64,000 nucleotides of DNA from Streptomyces thinghirensis (GCA_021502835.1 JAKFGP010000062.1:86332-150331), one strand, 5' to 3'; positions 1 to 10,747 are shown, counted from the first letter of the stretch. Notes: a model not told the origin generated them from the letters alone. Translations and numbers: made by a program.

Positions 1-470
1 GCGGTCTGGTACTTCACGGAGGACAACCGCGTACTCCTGCTCACGTTCGACTAACGAGTCCGCGCTGAATCTCTATGCCGAAGAAGATTTCGCCCTCCAG
101 GAGTCCTTCTACAACGGTGTCCCCGAATCCCTCGTCGCCCTGGTCCGCGACCGTCCCGAAAACTACGAGTCGCTGAACCTCACGGACTCCACGACAGGCC
201 GGACGATTCACTACGCAGGCGGTGTCTTCTGGTAGCGACGGCACGCGCTGGCACGTGTCCGAAGGCTTGGCAGAGTACTGCCGCCGCGAGAACGCGGACC
301 TCTTCGGCGAGTCCGGCTTCGACTACTGCCTGGACGCATACCGCTTCGGCCAGGACTTCACCCCACAGACCATCGTGGCGATCCGAGACGAAGACGGTCA
401 GTACGAGGACGAGAAGGAGAAGGAAAGGGACCTGACCGGCGTCCGCGAAGTATTCGCTCGGTACCGGTAA
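1..470 (+). CDS. Hypothetical protein, 3' part, with two frame changes
   Basis: The coding frame enters at the window edge, so the true start is outside. It reads AVWYFTEDNRVLLLTFD and meets a stop near base 52. Coding sense resumes at once in another frame (ESALNLYAEEDFALQESF), meets a TAG near 233, and resumes again as DGTRWHVSEGLAEYCRREN to the final stop. The three pieces join into one acidic protein of about 155 visible residues rich in Asp, Glu and Tyr. I see no membrane segment or catalytic motif and do not recognise the family. The repeated frame changes look like sequence errors rather than three genes. A short GTG-started gene at 222 is the alternative for the last piece. Confidence 0.5.
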
Positions 471-1162
471 TGGGGCTCATGCACGCAGGCAGCAAGGCTG
501 GATGGTTGATGCCGGTCGGGCGGCGGGGAACTCGACGCGGGCGGCAATCATCCGCAATCGGCGGGGCACGGGCCTGACTGACGCAGTGTTTGCTGGTCTC
601 ATCAAGCAGATCGGGCCCTTGTGCCCCTTGTGGCAGGGCGTTCCACGGCCAGGCTCGCCGCTCGCGCTACCCCGTGACGGACTCTCGCGGTGCCGTCGGA
701 CACAGCCCACACCCGTCTGACCGGTGGTACGACTCACCGAGCGGGCCGCTTCCGGCCACGGTTCGCGTCGAGGCCCTCCACCGGCCATACCCGCCCCGTG
801 CCACGCCGTCCCTGCGATGCGGCTCTGGCTTCGACCTCCTGCAGACCCACGCGGACGCGGACCGGTTCCCCGGACGGCCACGTGTGGGAGGCCCGCAGGG
901 ACTGCGCGAGTTCCTGGCGACACGCACCGTGTTCTTCGGCGAGCATCACACCCTCCGGCAGATGTCCGAGCCGGTGCTCGGAGTCGACGGCTCGCGGATC
1001 CCAACGACAACGCCCGTGCCCTCTTCTCACGCCCGGACGAAGGCCTTCGGACGTGAGGGAGGGCGGCGGTTTGTCTCCAGGTGCCTCGGCGGCACTCTGC
1101 CGCACCATCGAGCGACGTATGTCAAGCACAGCAGAATTGCCATAATGTCGAATATGTGAGTA
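471..1162. other. No recognisable gene
   Basis: Several open frames cross this stretch on both strands but none gives a family I recognise. The best candidate is a plus-strand tail with residues such as EFLATRTVFFGEHHTLRQM followed, after a frame change, by DNARALFSRPDEGLRT and a stop near 1056. This could be the end of a decayed gene. The last 100 bases are more AT-rich and probably hold the promoter of the phosphatase that follows. Confidence 0.3.
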
Positions 1163-3278
1163 TTGGAGAGTGTGGTCGGCGACGGCGACACGGCCTCCCT
1201 GGACGAAGCGCTCAGCGCCACGGTCCGTCGTACGGGAGCTGTGGCGGGTGGTGTCTACCTGCTGGCGGAACGGGAGCCGATGCTGGGCCTGGCCGCGATC
1301 TGCGGTATGCCGACGGCGACCGTGGCGCCGTGGCGGCGAGTGGCGATCTCTGCCGCCGGTCCCCTGTCGGAGGCGGTGCGCGAGGACCACCTGGTCTGGG
1401 TGGGCCACATATCTCGCCCGCCTGTACCCGAACGCCGCGGCCGGCATGCCCTACCAGTTCGCCGCGGCCTTCGCTCCCCTGCACGGTCTGCGCCGCTACG
1501 GAGCGATGGCGCTGGTGTGGTCCGCGAGCCACCCGCCGTCCCTCACCCCTTGGGAACGCGGACAGATCCAGTCCAGCGCACGGCGCCTCACCCAGGTACT
1601 TGACCAGGCACCCGCCTCATGGTCCGCTTCCCGACCAGCCGCGCACCGTCCGTTGCACCGGCCCGACATCGCTTCGGCGCAGGCCAGCTCGCCGCCGTCG
1701 ACCTGGTCCAGCGACTGCCCGTCGGCGCTCTCAGCCTCGACCTGGAGGGGCGCGTCACCTATCTCAACGACGCTGCGGCGCAACTACTGGCCGCCCGGCA
1801 GACCGCCTCCTGGGCGCCATGCCGTGGCGCAGGCCGTGCCGTGGCTCGACGACCCGGTCCACGAGGAGCACTACCGCGCGGCGGTCTTAGCGAATGAGCC
1901 CGTCGCCTTCACCGCGCTGCGCCTGCCCGGCAACTGGCTCGACTTCCGGCTCTACCGGACGAGAGCGGTATCAGCGTCCTCGTCTCCCGCAATAAGAACG
2001 ACCGGCATCCGCCCGACGCGCCACCACCCCGTATCAGCACCCCGCTCACACCTCCGGAAGGCACCGGCACGGGGCGGGTCCACCAGCTGATCCATCTGTC
2101 GGCCGCGCTGAGCCAGACCGTCACCATGGCCGACGTGACCAACGTGGTGGCAGACCAGATCCTGCCCGCGTTCGAAGCCCAGGGCATGGTCATCTCGGCA
2201 CGCCGACGCCGGACGCCTCAAGATCACTGGCCAAGCGCGGCTATGATCCGCGCACCATCGCCCGCCTCGACGGCCTGCCCCTGGACACCGACCTCACCCC
2301 TCGCCGGCGACGTGCTCCGCAACGCCGTACCGGCCTTCTTCGCCGACCCCGGTGAGATGGCGCGGACCTATCCGGAGAGCCTCCACGCCCAGCGCTAAGC
2401 AGGCGTGGGCCTTCCCTCTGGTGATGGCCGACCGCCGCGTCGGCTGCTGCATCCTGTCCTACGACCAGCCGCACCCCTTCAGCGCCGGCGACCGCGCCGG
2501 GCTCGTCTCACTGGGCGGCCTCATCGCCCAGGCGATGGACCGCGCCCTGCTCTACGACGCCAAGCATGACCTGGCCCACGGCCTGCAACAGGCACTCCTG
2601 CCGACGACCCTGCCGCACATACCCGGCCTCGACGTCGCCGCCTCGGTACCTGCCGTCCGCCCACGGCATGGACATCGGCGGTGACTTCTACGACCTGATC
2701 CCGTCTCAGCGACACCACCGCCGCCGCCGTCATCGGCGACGTACAGGGACACAACATCAACGCCGCCGCCCTCATGGGTCGGTACGCACCGCCGTCCACG
2801 CCACCGCCGGCGCACACCCCGAAGAAGTCCTGGAACGCACCAACCGCGTTCTGGCAGACCTCGAAACAGACCTCTTCGTTTCCTGTCTCTACATCCACAT
2901 CGACCTCGCCGGCCGACGCCTCCACCTGGCCAGCGCGGGCCACCCCTCCGCCGCTGCTGCACACCGTGTCGACCACACCGGAGACCCGCGTCATCGACTG
3001 GAGCCGGGCCCCTCCTCGGCATCGGCCCGACACCGGGAACCGACTACCCGGTCACCACCACTCCCCTTCCGACCGGATCGCTTCTGGCCCTCTACACCGA
3101 CGGCCTCGTGGAAACCCCGAACACCGACATCACCGAATCCATCGACTCCCTGGCCCACCACCTCACCACCGCGAGCAGCCGGCCCATCAGCGATCTCGCC
3201 GACGACCTGCTGCGCTACGCCGTACCGCGCTTTTACCACACCGACGACATCGCCCTGCTCCTGCTGCGCAGCCAATAG
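1163..3278 (+). CDS. PAS/GAF-domain PP2C-type (SpoIIE family) protein phosphatase
   Basis: Probable cytoplasmic serine phosphatase that acts on anti-sigma-factor antagonists in partner-switching signalling. The order is an N-terminal GAF-like region (AVAGGVYLLAEREPMLGLAA), a PAS segment near 1690-1800 (GALSLDLEGRVTYLNDAAAQ), a second GAF region near 2090-2540 ending FSAGDRAGLVSLGGLIAQAM, and a C-terminal SpoIIE/PP2C domain. That domain has the linker HGLQQALLPTTLPHIPGLDV, the metal motif GMDIGGDFYDL, VIGDVQGHNINAAALMG, ASAGHPP and YTDGLVE, ending DDIALLLLRSQ. TTG 1163 or in-frame GTG 1172 could start it. At least six frame changes interrupt it, yet all expected blocks occur in order and length (about 700 residues) suits the family. 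No anti-sigma or antagonist gene lies beside it. Confidence 0.85.
1887..1889 (+). promoter_or_regulatory. TTA leucine codon in the phosphatase gene
   Basis: The codon reads TTA in the segment AAVLANEPVAF of the PAS/GAF phosphatase. In Streptomyces TTA is very rare and needs the bldA tRNA, so translation of this gene may depend on developmental stage. The surrounding residues are in the coding frame. Nearby frame changes make the local sequence less than certain. Confidence 0.4.
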
Positions 3279-3389
3279 GACTCGTCCACGGCCTCGCTCC
3301 GTAACTGCCGAAGTCCGACACTGCAGACACCACCAACGCGTCAGCGCAGCGCCGGTCACATCTTCGTTCGAGTTGAGCCGGTCCTCGCC

Positions 3390-5256
3390 CCCTTTGCGAT
3401 GTCGGTGGCGTCGGGAGTGGAACCAACTCGGTGCCGGCCACCCCCTGGGCACGCCGACTGGGGTGCCGCGACAGCCGAACAGCCGGGCTTCGCGGCACTT
3501 CGACGAGAGCCCCGTGGAACAGGTCCGGGTGCGCGACCACTATCGCCGGGTCGTCGTCCGGTCCGGGCCGCCGCACCGCTTCGAACAGATCGTTCCGGCC
3601 GGCCAGCGTCTCCAGGGAGAGGGTGCAGTATCCGGCGGTCGAACAGCACAGTGATGCGGTCTCCATCTCGCTGAGCAACCGTTCCCCGCCCCACTGATCG
3701 TGCAGTACCTGAGGTACCGACCGGGCAGCTGGGGGCGGGGGGATTTTGGCCCGCTGCGCCCCCGGCGGGCCTTATGTTGGTATTTTTTCGACGTCCTCCG
3801 CCCACACCGGTCGCAGTTGTCGTACTCAGTTCGTAGACTTCGGCCAACTAGGCGCATCTGGAGAGGAACAGTGCGGCACCGGCTTCCTCGGCGCACGCCT
3901 GCGCCATCGGCGCCCCGCGTGGCGTCCGCGGCATGCCGGTGCGCCTTCGGCCGTGCGTTAGCGGCTCTCCTCCGCCTCGCCAGGTGGTGCGTCCGGTGCC
4001 GGGCGCATCGCTCGTCTCCGGTGGCACTCGTTCTCGGCTCCTCCAGGGGTTGATCTTCGCTGCCGTTCACCTGTGGGCGGGTAGACCCGTGTTCCTGGCG
4101 AACAGTTCCTGCAGGTCGGCGGGGTCGTCTGGTGGTCGTGGACTGCGAAGGCTCGTTCTCCGTCAGGCTTCTGCCGGTGTGCGTGGGCGAAGAACGTCTC
4201 GCATTCCGGTGTCCTCCCGACGGTAGTACAGCACGGCGTCGGCCGGGCGGTCATCTCCGCCGCAGCGGCCGATCTGCTGGTAGTAGGCATCGAGCGAGCC
4301 TGGGAGCGCGGCATGCAGCACGTACCGCACGTCCTCCTTGTCGATGCCCATGCCGAAGGCCGAGGTGGCTACGATCACGTCGGCCCCACCGGACTGGAAC
4401 GCCCGGTGCACCCGGGTGCGCTCGGCGGCGCTCGACCGGCGTGGTACGCTCGGCAGCAAGTCCCAGTGAGGCCAGTTCCCGTGCGTAGTACTCGGTGTCC
4501 TTGCGTGTACCCGCGTACAGCAGCCCCGGTTTGGGCTCGACGCGGCCCGCTCCACGACGGCGTGGCGACGCTCGTTGTCGTCCTGGAAGCGTCTGACCTC
4601 CAACCGGATGTTCGGCCGGTCAGAGCCGGTCACCAGCAATCTCAAGCGATTCATGCCCAGTCGCTCGGCGATCTCCTCGCGCACCGGCGGTGCGGCGGTC
4701 GCCGTGAGAGCCAGCAGAGGGCCTGCCTACTCGTCGTACGGCCTGTTCCAGACGTAGGTAGTCGGGCCGGAAGTCATGGCCCAGGAGGACACGCACTGCG
4801 CCTCGTCCACCACGAACAGAGCGGGCCGTAGCTCGGCCAGCCGCTCGACCACCTCGTCCTTCGCGAGCTGCTCGGGCGCGAGATAGAGGAACCGAGCGCT
4901 GCCCTCGCTCACCCGCTTCAAAGCGGAGCGCTCCTCCGAGGAGGGGAGGTCGGAGTTCACGGCGACCGCGCCCGGCGACCGCTCGCCCCCGGGCAGGCCG
5001 GCGATCTGGTCGCGCTGCAAGGCCAGCAGTGGTGAGACGACCACGACCGGACCGTCCAACAGGAGGCCCGGGACCTGGAACACCGCGGACTTGCCGGAGC
5101 CGGTCGGCATCACCACGAGGGCGTCCGACCCGTCCAGCACCCATTCCATGGCTGTCAGCTGCTCCGGGCGCAGGTTGTCCCACCGAGGACGTCGCTGCCA
5201 CCGCGCAGTCGTGCGGCCCGCTGCCCGCCCGCGGCTGGTCCCGTCGTACCGCCCAT
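3390..5256 (-). CDS. recQ: ATP-dependent DNA helicase RecQ
   Basis: 3'-5' DNA helicase of recombination and replication repair. Start ATG 5256 leads through the aromatic Q-motif region (NLRPEQLTAMEWVLDG, across a frame change) to Walker A MPTGSGKS, then VVSPLLALQRDQI, motif II VVDEAQCVSSW, GHDFRPDYL, and the C-lobe motifs IVATSAFGMGIDKEDVRYVL and YYQQIGRCGGDDRPA, where canonical RecQ reads QExGRAGRD. A zinc-binding-like stretch (YDNCDRCGRR, near 3800) follows, then a C-terminal beta module near 3700-3560 (GTVAQRDGDRITVLFD, GYCTLSLETL) typical of actinobacterial RecQ. Total length of about 620 residues fits. Motif II reads DEAQ rather than DEAH. Several frame changes occur, and the exact 3' end, placed near 3390, is uncertain. 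No operon partner is evident. Confidence 0.85.
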
Positions 5257-5999
5257 GCCCAGTACCTCACTCCGTTCACGTCGGCCGGCACGCCCGAGAG
5301 CATCCGGGCAGGGCGCCCTCGCCCGTCCGCCTCGCCGAGCGCCTGTCTTTTGCCTCGGTCGGCCGACCCGGCGCGTCCGCCGACGGCAGGGCCCCCGGGT
5401 CCCCCGTCGGTGGAGAACAACCGGTCGGTAGGAGAGGTGGTCGGCGCTGTCCGGGGCGGAGCCCCGTGCAGCTCGTAGCCGTAGCCGTAGCCGTGGCCGC
5501 AGCCGGGAAACGGCGGTCGATGGCCTCGGGCACCCACGTGGTGCAGGAGGAGGCGTCGGGCAACTCGGTAGCGGGGCGTGAGGTGCCCGACGGGCCGTTA
5601 CGGCCCTCGGACGGTCACGCCCGGGGGTGGTCAGCAATCCCCGCGAGGCAGCGCTCGGTGAGACCGAGGGGGGGCGGCTGCTCAGGGGCGACTCCGTTCA
5701 CCCACGCCCTTGGTTGCCTGCGCAGTCGGTCACCGGAGTCTGTCGGCCGTCGGGGTCGGTTGTGTGGCGAGTGCGGATCGGCTGCCCGCACCTGTCCCGC
5801 ACCCCGAGATCGACGACGCCGCCGCCATGCGCATGCGGCACGGCCTGTCCCCGAATACGCCAAGAAGAGGGCTCCAGAGCATGCGAGATGGGCAAAACAC
5901 CGTGTCCGCACCGCATCACGTCGTCATGTGCGTGAAACGCTTCCGCCCTCAGTCGCCGGTGCGCTCGCTGTCGCCGTCGCGCTGATGGCGCGGCGGGCG
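5257..5999. other. No confident gene between recQ and the XRE-cupin gene
   Basis: About 740 bases. Minus-strand frames have runs of Ala/Thr/Arg and Pro/Arg but no conserved motif, signal peptide or ribosome binding site that convinces me. Apart from the hexanucleotide repeat I see nothing I can name. Confidence 0.4.
5475..5504. repeat. Hexanucleotide tandem repeat, GTAGCC-like
   Basis: Three perfect GTAGCC units are followed by GTGGCC and GCAGCC. On the minus strand one frame encodes alternating Gly-Tyr and another Ala-Thr. It lies between recQ and the XRE-cupin gene in sequence where I find no convincing gene. It could expand or contract by slippage. Confidence 0.6.
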
Positions 6000-6519
6000 T
6001 CACGGATCGAAGATGCCCAGGATCTCCGCGGCCCTCGTCCGCACCCGATGGCGTGGGGCAGCATGGTGGGAAATTCCGCGGCCTGGTTGGTCTCGACGCG
6101 GAAGCGGCGGTGGCCCAGCACGAGGTTCGCGGTGCCGGAAAGGACGACGAGCCATTCGCGTCCCGGGTGGGCGCGCATGCGGGCTGGGATATCCGGTGGG
6201 GGTTCGGTCATCCGCTGGCGGACGACGCTCATGCCCCGGCTCGCCCTTCATGGGCCAGCGCATGGGCCCGTGGGCTCCGTCGATCATCGGGCTGGTGACG
6301 ACGTCGTCGGACGCGGTCTCCACAGCTGGTCCAGCGAAGTGTCCAGTGCGCGGGCGAGGATGACCAGTTGGTCGAGGGCCAGGCGGCGCTGGCCGTTCTC
6401 GATGCGACTCAGCGAGGACTGGCTGATGTTGGCACGGCCGGCCAGTTCCTCGAGCGACCAGCCCTGCGCCGCCCGCAGGGCGCGAATCCGCTTGCGTACG
6501 AGGCTGTCCAGATCACCAT
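6000..6519 (-). CDS. XRE-family regulator with C-terminal cupin domain
   Basis: DNA-binding regulator with a small-molecule-sensing cupin. The N-terminal helix-turn-helix reads LVRKRIRALRAAQGWSLEEL, then AGRANISQSSLSRIENGQ, with the dimer segment RLALDQLVILARALDTSLDQ. The cupin half follows, with REWLVVLSGTANLVLGHRRF and EFPTMLPHAIG, ending AEILGIFDP before the stop at 6000. Length of about 180 residues is normal for the family. Two or three frame changes lie between the domains. The start is uncertain: ATG 6519 needs a frame correction. The gene diverges from the flavoprotein remnant at 6631, whose gene it may have regulated, and an AT-rich promoter stretch lies between them (6525-6570). Confidence 0.75.
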
Positions 6520-6630
6520 TGTCTTGCAGTCCTGGGCAATATTGTATGCCGCTACTGCATAGCGGGGTTAGCTTCGTGTGCAGAGGCCCGGACCAGGCGG
6601 GCCAGCTCGGAGGAGGAGAGGGCCGATGTC

Positions 6631-7138
6631 ATGGCTACCGCGACCGCCCCGTACGAAAGCGGCATCCTGCCGGACGAGACCGTAGACAGCGTGATGATCG
6701 GCGGCGGCGCCGGACTGAAGGACACCCGAGCCCGGTTCGCCGCCCGCGATGTTCGCGTCGTCGACACACCCGTCCAGGAGGTCGTCGGGACGGAACCGGC
6801 AGTGTGCCAGGAGTTCGCGCGACCGACGGGCAGGTCGTCGAACGTCGCATCCTGGCCGGCGCCACGCGGATGCACGACCGTACCGAAGGCCTGACGGGCT
6901 GAAGCTGCCGATGGAGGACCTGCCCGACGTCATGGGGCGCCGCTTCGCCTCGGCAGGCCGCCGCCGGCCACCGACGTGCCCGGCCTGTGGGTGGCCGGGA
7001 ACGCCACCGACCTCACCGCGCAGCTCGGCGCCTTGGCTGCCGTCGGTGACCCTGGCCGGCTCGCACATCAACGCCGTGCCGGTCGCGGCGGACGCCGACG
7101 CCGCCCTCGCCACTGGCCAGGGCACCGCGACCGCCTGA
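6631..7138 (+). pseudogene. NAD(P)/FAD-dependent oxidoreductase, internally deleted
   Basis: Remnant of a thioredoxin-reductase-like flavoprotein. The N-terminal dinucleotide motif survives (VDSVMIGGGAGL) but residues resembling the middle of such proteins follow almost at once (VRVVDTPVQEVV, then QVVERRILAGATRMHDRTEG). The C-terminal FAD-contact region is clear: LKLPMEDLPDVMGRRFAS, VPGLWVAGNATDLTAQLGA and LAGSHINAVPVAADADAALA. Intact relatives run to about 300 residues or more, whereas only about 170 fit here, so over 100 residues after the first motif are missing, and the rest has frame changes. Translation starts at ATG 6631 after a GAGGAGAG ribosome binding site. The divergent XRE-cupin gene was probably its regulator. 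Unlikely to be functional. Confidence 0.65.
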
Positions 7139-7282
7139 ACGCCGCGCCCGTACCGGCTCGGACTTCATCCGCACGAGGCCCTCCCCCTCCTGCTCCATCC
7201 ACCCGGGCGACCGGCCTGTTCCGGCGCTCGATTCACATGCCCTTTTCGAGAGGAACATATAGGTACGCGTCCGTCCCGCCAG

Positions 7283-8850
7283 GTGGCGGCCGAGAAAGGC
7301 GTGAGCGCGCCGGACACGCGTCAGCTGCGCGGCATCCTGATCGCCGTCTCCATAGCCCTGATGGCCGTCATCGCGTCCGTATCGGGGTTGAACGTCGCGC
7401 AGACCCACCTCGCGGTCGAGTTCGACGCCTCGCAGAGCACTGTTCTGTGGATCATCAACATCTACACCTGACCCTGGCGGCGCTGTTGCGCCCTCGGCGC
7501 GATCGGTGACCGCCTGGGCCGCAAACCCATGCTGATCACCGGGCTCACCGTCTTCGGCATCGCGAACGTGGCAGCCGGCTTCTGCTCCGAACGCCGAGGT
7601 GATGCTGGCCTCGCGGGTGAGTCTCGGGTGTCGGAGCGGCCGTGATCATGCCGATCACCCTGGCCGTGATCACCTCCACCTTCCCGGAGGAACAACGCGG
7701 CAAGGCGATCGGCGTGTGGACCGGTGTCGCCGGCGGCGGCGGCATCCTGGGCATGTTCCTGTCCGCCCTCCTCGTCGACGTCGCGGACTGGCGCTGGCTG
7801 TTCGTCCTGCCCGTGGTCCTGGTCGCCGCCGCTATGGCCATGACGCTGAAGTCGGTGCCCAACTCCCGCGAACGCTCCGCGCACCCTTCGACACAGTCGG
7901 CGCACTGATCTCCGTGGTCGCCGTGGTCGGCCTCATCTTCGCCCTGCAGGAAGGCCCCGAGCGCGGCTGGACCGACGCCGCGTCGCTGACCGGTCTCGGC
8001 GTCGGACTCGTCGCCGCAGTGGCCTTCGTCGCCTGGCAGCTGCACCGCCGCGACGCGCTTCGCTCCTGGACGTGCGCCTGTTCCGTGAGCAGCGGCCTGG
8101 CCGGCGGCTCCCTCACCCTGCTCGTGGTCTTCGGTGTCCAGGCCGGTGTCGCCGTGGTCCTCTTCCCGTTCTTCCAGGCCGTGCTGGGCTGGTCCGGGCT
8201 GCTGTCCACCCTGGCACTGATGCCGATGGCCCTCATGATGATGGTGCTGTCCGGCGCCGCTCCCAAGGTGGCCGCCCGCATCGGCTCCCGCTCGACCATG
8301 GCCGCCGGCATCGCGCTCGGCGCGGCCGGTCTGGCCCTGATGGCCCTGTTCGTCTCCGTCGACGGGCAGTTACCCGACCATCCTGCCCGGCATGATCGCC
8401 ATGGGTGTCGGCATGGGCCTGGCGATGACGCCGTCCACCGAGGCCATCACCATGTCGCTGCCGCGCGAGAAACAGGGCGTCGCCTCCGCGCTCAACGACG
8501 TCACCCGCGAGTTCGGCACCGCGCTCGGCGTCGCCCTGCTCGGCGCCCTGGTCTCCGCCGGCTACCGCAACGCCATCGACGACGAGCTCGACGCTCTCCC
8601 CGCCGACACGCGGACACCGCACGCGAAGGCATCGCCAACGCCCTTGAGGCATCCGGCGGCGCGGGCTCCACGCCCAGGACCTCGTGCGCGCCGCCCAGCA
8701 GTCCTTCGTCGACGGCTGGCAGCAGGCCATGTGGGCCGGCGTGGCGGTCATGGGCATCCTGTCCGTCTACGTCGCCCTGCACGGCCCGAAGAACGCCGTC
8801 CCCGCCCCGCGTCCCGACAGCGAAGTCGCCGAGGCCGTTCCTCCAAGTGA
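7283..8850 (+). CDS. DHA2-family (EmrB/QacA type) MFS exporter
   Basis: Proton-driven multidrug or metabolite exporter with about 14 membrane spans. GTG 7283 starts an N-terminus with TM1 (GILIAVSIALMAVIASVSGL), then DASQSTVLWIINIYTL and the loop motif GAIGDRLGRKPMLITGLTVF. Later parts are MPITLAVITSTFPEEQRGKA, GVAGGGGILGMFLSALLVD, WRWLFVLPVVLVAAAM and, near the end, TEAITMSLPREKQGVASALN and REFGTALGVALLGALVSAGY. About 500 residues fit the family. Four or more frame changes interrupt it, and the end at 8850 assumes one near 8840. A YafY-like helix-turn-helix fragment follows, but there is no intact neighbouring regulator that would suggest a substrate. Confidence 0.85.
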
Positions 8851-8955
8851 TCTGCGCCCGCCCGGGACTCCCGGACGTACTCCCCTCCCCGGCGGGCGCC
8901 GCGCGCGCCACTCCGTACCGGTCACCCGGCGCCGGTACGCGGCGAGATCACGTAG

Positions 8956-9204
8956 ATGCGTCACCGGGACGCCACGACCCACCGGGGACCCACCGAAGTC
9001 GAACTCGCCCAACGCCTCGACATCAGCCGCCGTACCGTCCGCCGCGACATCGAGCGGTTGCGAGAACTCGGCTGTCCCTTGCATGCCCCCCAGGCGCAGC
9101 CGGGTACCAGCTCGGCGCCCGGCGCCCCAACGCCGCCTGGTCCTTCCCGCAGTCCTCGCACGGCAGGCCTGGCGCACCGCTTCGGCGGCCGCCGTGCGTC
9201 GTAA
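8956..9204 (+). pseudogene. YafY-like (HTH/WYL) regulator, N-terminal fragment
   Basis: ATG 8956 opens a frame whose helix-turn-helix is clear: EVELAQRLDISRRTVRRDIE followed by RLRELGCPLHA. This matches the N-terminus of YafY-type regulators, which normally continue with a WYL ligand domain to about 320 residues. Here the similarity is lost after roughly 60 residues and no WYL motif appears, so the gene looks truncated. Such regulators often sit beside the transporter or enzyme they control, and the DHA2 exporter lies just upstream. Confidence 0.5.
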
Positions 9205-9640
9205 GTGGCGTACCGCAGTTCCCAGCACCGCATCGATGCGGTCGCGCTCGCGACGCCGGAGGCGCGGAGCCAGTTCGGGGCCTCGATCGCTTCCTCACCG
9301 AGGGCCGCGGACGGAGCGGGCCGCCGGTTTGTGTCCTGGGCGAACCACGGCACCTGCGCGAAGACCATGCTTACGACTCTCGCGGTCATCGAGGCCGAAC
9401 AGCTCGCCGACCGCGTCATCGTGGTGACCCGCGACGGAACGGCTCTAGTACGACAACGAGTCGATGGCGCGTGAGGCCGCTGGCCCGCCGCCGACAAGGC
9501 CGTCGCTCGCGGGCGTTCCCGCGCGTGGTCGGCCCGCGAGACGGCCGCCTTCAATCACGACATTGCTCGCGCAGAGGTAATGCGTGTGCACCGAGATGTG
9601 CCGGGCGAAGACGAGCGCCTGGCCGTCGTACGGCGGCTCA
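9205..9640 (+). pseudogene. Possible ATPase/helicase-like fragment
   Basis: Plus-strand frame with a degenerate P-loop-like stretch, RFVSWANHGTCAKTMLTTLA, followed by EQLADRVIVVTRDGTALV. This recalls the Walker A region and following strand of superfamily-2 ATPases, but the glycine and lysine pattern is imperfect. After a frame change it continues with acidic and arginine-rich sequence (VHRDVPGEDERLAVVRRL). No helicase motif II or VI is visible. It could equally be an unrelated hypothetical gene. Confidence 0.2.
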
Positions 9641-9853
9641 GGAAGGCTCACTCATGCTCTTGTTACGAGCTCTGGGGCAGCCACGACCTCGCTCAGGTAG
9701 GACGGGACGATCAACTCGTGGGAGACCCACCTGTGCTAGGCGGCGAAGCTGGTGGCGGTCGACGCCCGGTGCGTCCGAATCCCCGGACCGGCCACGAGGA
9801 GCAGCGGCCGGCCGGCAGGAAGCCGTCCACAGGACATCGCCCCGAGTTGTGCC

Positions 9854-10696
9854 TCAGCGAAATGCGGCGATGCTACGGGCGACCCAGTCGTTGAAAAGAC
9901 GCGGAGCGCGACCGAGGACTCGTTCCACGTCCGAGCTGATCCGCAGTTCCGCGGGGTTCGGAGCGGAGATGATGTCCAGGGTGTCGTCGGCGAGCTCCGG
10001 CGGCTATCGAACTGGGTCATCGCGGCCTTGGCCTCCTCGCGGGTGAGTTCGTGGAATCGCACCGGTGAGCCGAGCGCGGCGGCGATGACCTCCGCCTGCT
10101 GACGGGGCGTGATCACCTCGGGCCCGGTCAGCTCGAAGACTCCGCCGGTGTGCCGGTCGTCCAGCAGGGCAGGCCGCAGCGACCTCGGCAATGTCCGCCG
10201 GGTCGACGATCGGAACCCCGACATCGCCGAAGGGTGCGGAGACCGTCCCTTGCGTGCGAACGGACTCCGCCCACGCCAAGGCGTTGGAGGCGAAGCCGCC
10301 CGGTCGTAGGACGGCCCAGTCCAGGCCGGATTCTCTCAACGCGTCCTCCACCGCGCGCATCGCGATCCGCGACGGGCCGAGCGGCCTGGTCGCCACGCCC
10401 TGCGAAGAAGCAGGACGACTCGGCGGACCCCGCTGGCAGTGGCCACGTCGATAAGGTCGGTCAGCCTGGCTTCGGGGGCGTGCAGGTCGCCGGACAGCAG
10501 GAGGAACAGCGCCTTCGCCCCATCCAAAGCGGCGCTGAGGCTCTGCGGCTCGGCCAAGTCAGCCGACACGTGCCGGACTCCGTCCGGCATTGCCGCCGCG
10601 TGCCGTGACACCGCCGTCACCTGCTCGCCCGCCTTGGCCAGGGCCTGCGTCAAAGGCCGGCCCACATTCCCCGGTAGCCCCGGTCACCACGATCAT
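9854..10696 (-). CDS. NmrA-like NAD(P)-binding oxidoreductase
   Basis: Atypical short-chain reductase of the NmrA/quinone-reductase type. ATG 10696, behind ribosome binding site TAGGAG, opens MIVVTGATG, the Rossmann glycine motif, and after a one-base change GRPLTQALAKAGEQVTAVSR. Then come HVSADLAEPQSLSAALDGAK, DVATASGVRRVVLL, LRESGLDWAVLRPGGFASNA and VGVPIVDPADIAEVAA. The C-terminus has GGVFELTGPEVITPRQQAEV, SSDVERVLGRAP and FNDWVARSIAAFR before the stop. About 280 residues is full length. It is divergent from an HxlR regulator at 10789, the usual arrangement for redox or electrophile-responsive pairs. Three or four frame changes are present. Substrate unknown. Confidence 0.85.
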
Positions 10697-10747
10697 GTTC
10701 AGCTCCTAGTCCGTTGTGCACTGCGGCAATTGACGCTAGAAGGCAGA

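Noticed and set aside
5475..5504. Gly-Tyr repeat as part of a real secreted protein
   Set aside because: The repeat lies in frames lacking a start, signal peptide or conserved flanks, so I treat it only as a DNA repeat.
5091..6902. A 600-codon plus-strand open frame
   Set aside because: It runs antisense through recQ and the XRE-cupin gene, has Arg/Pro/Gly-rich content and no motif. Long shadow frames are expected in high-GC DNA.
9205..9474. Restriction or defence helicase
   Set aside because: The P-loop is degenerate and no other helicase motif or restriction partner is visible, so a defence system cannot be supported.
7599..10046. An 815-codon plus-strand open frame
   Set aside because: It joins pieces of the DHA2 exporter in the wrong frame with sequence antisense to the NmrA-like gene. 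Only the exporter segments resemble a protein.
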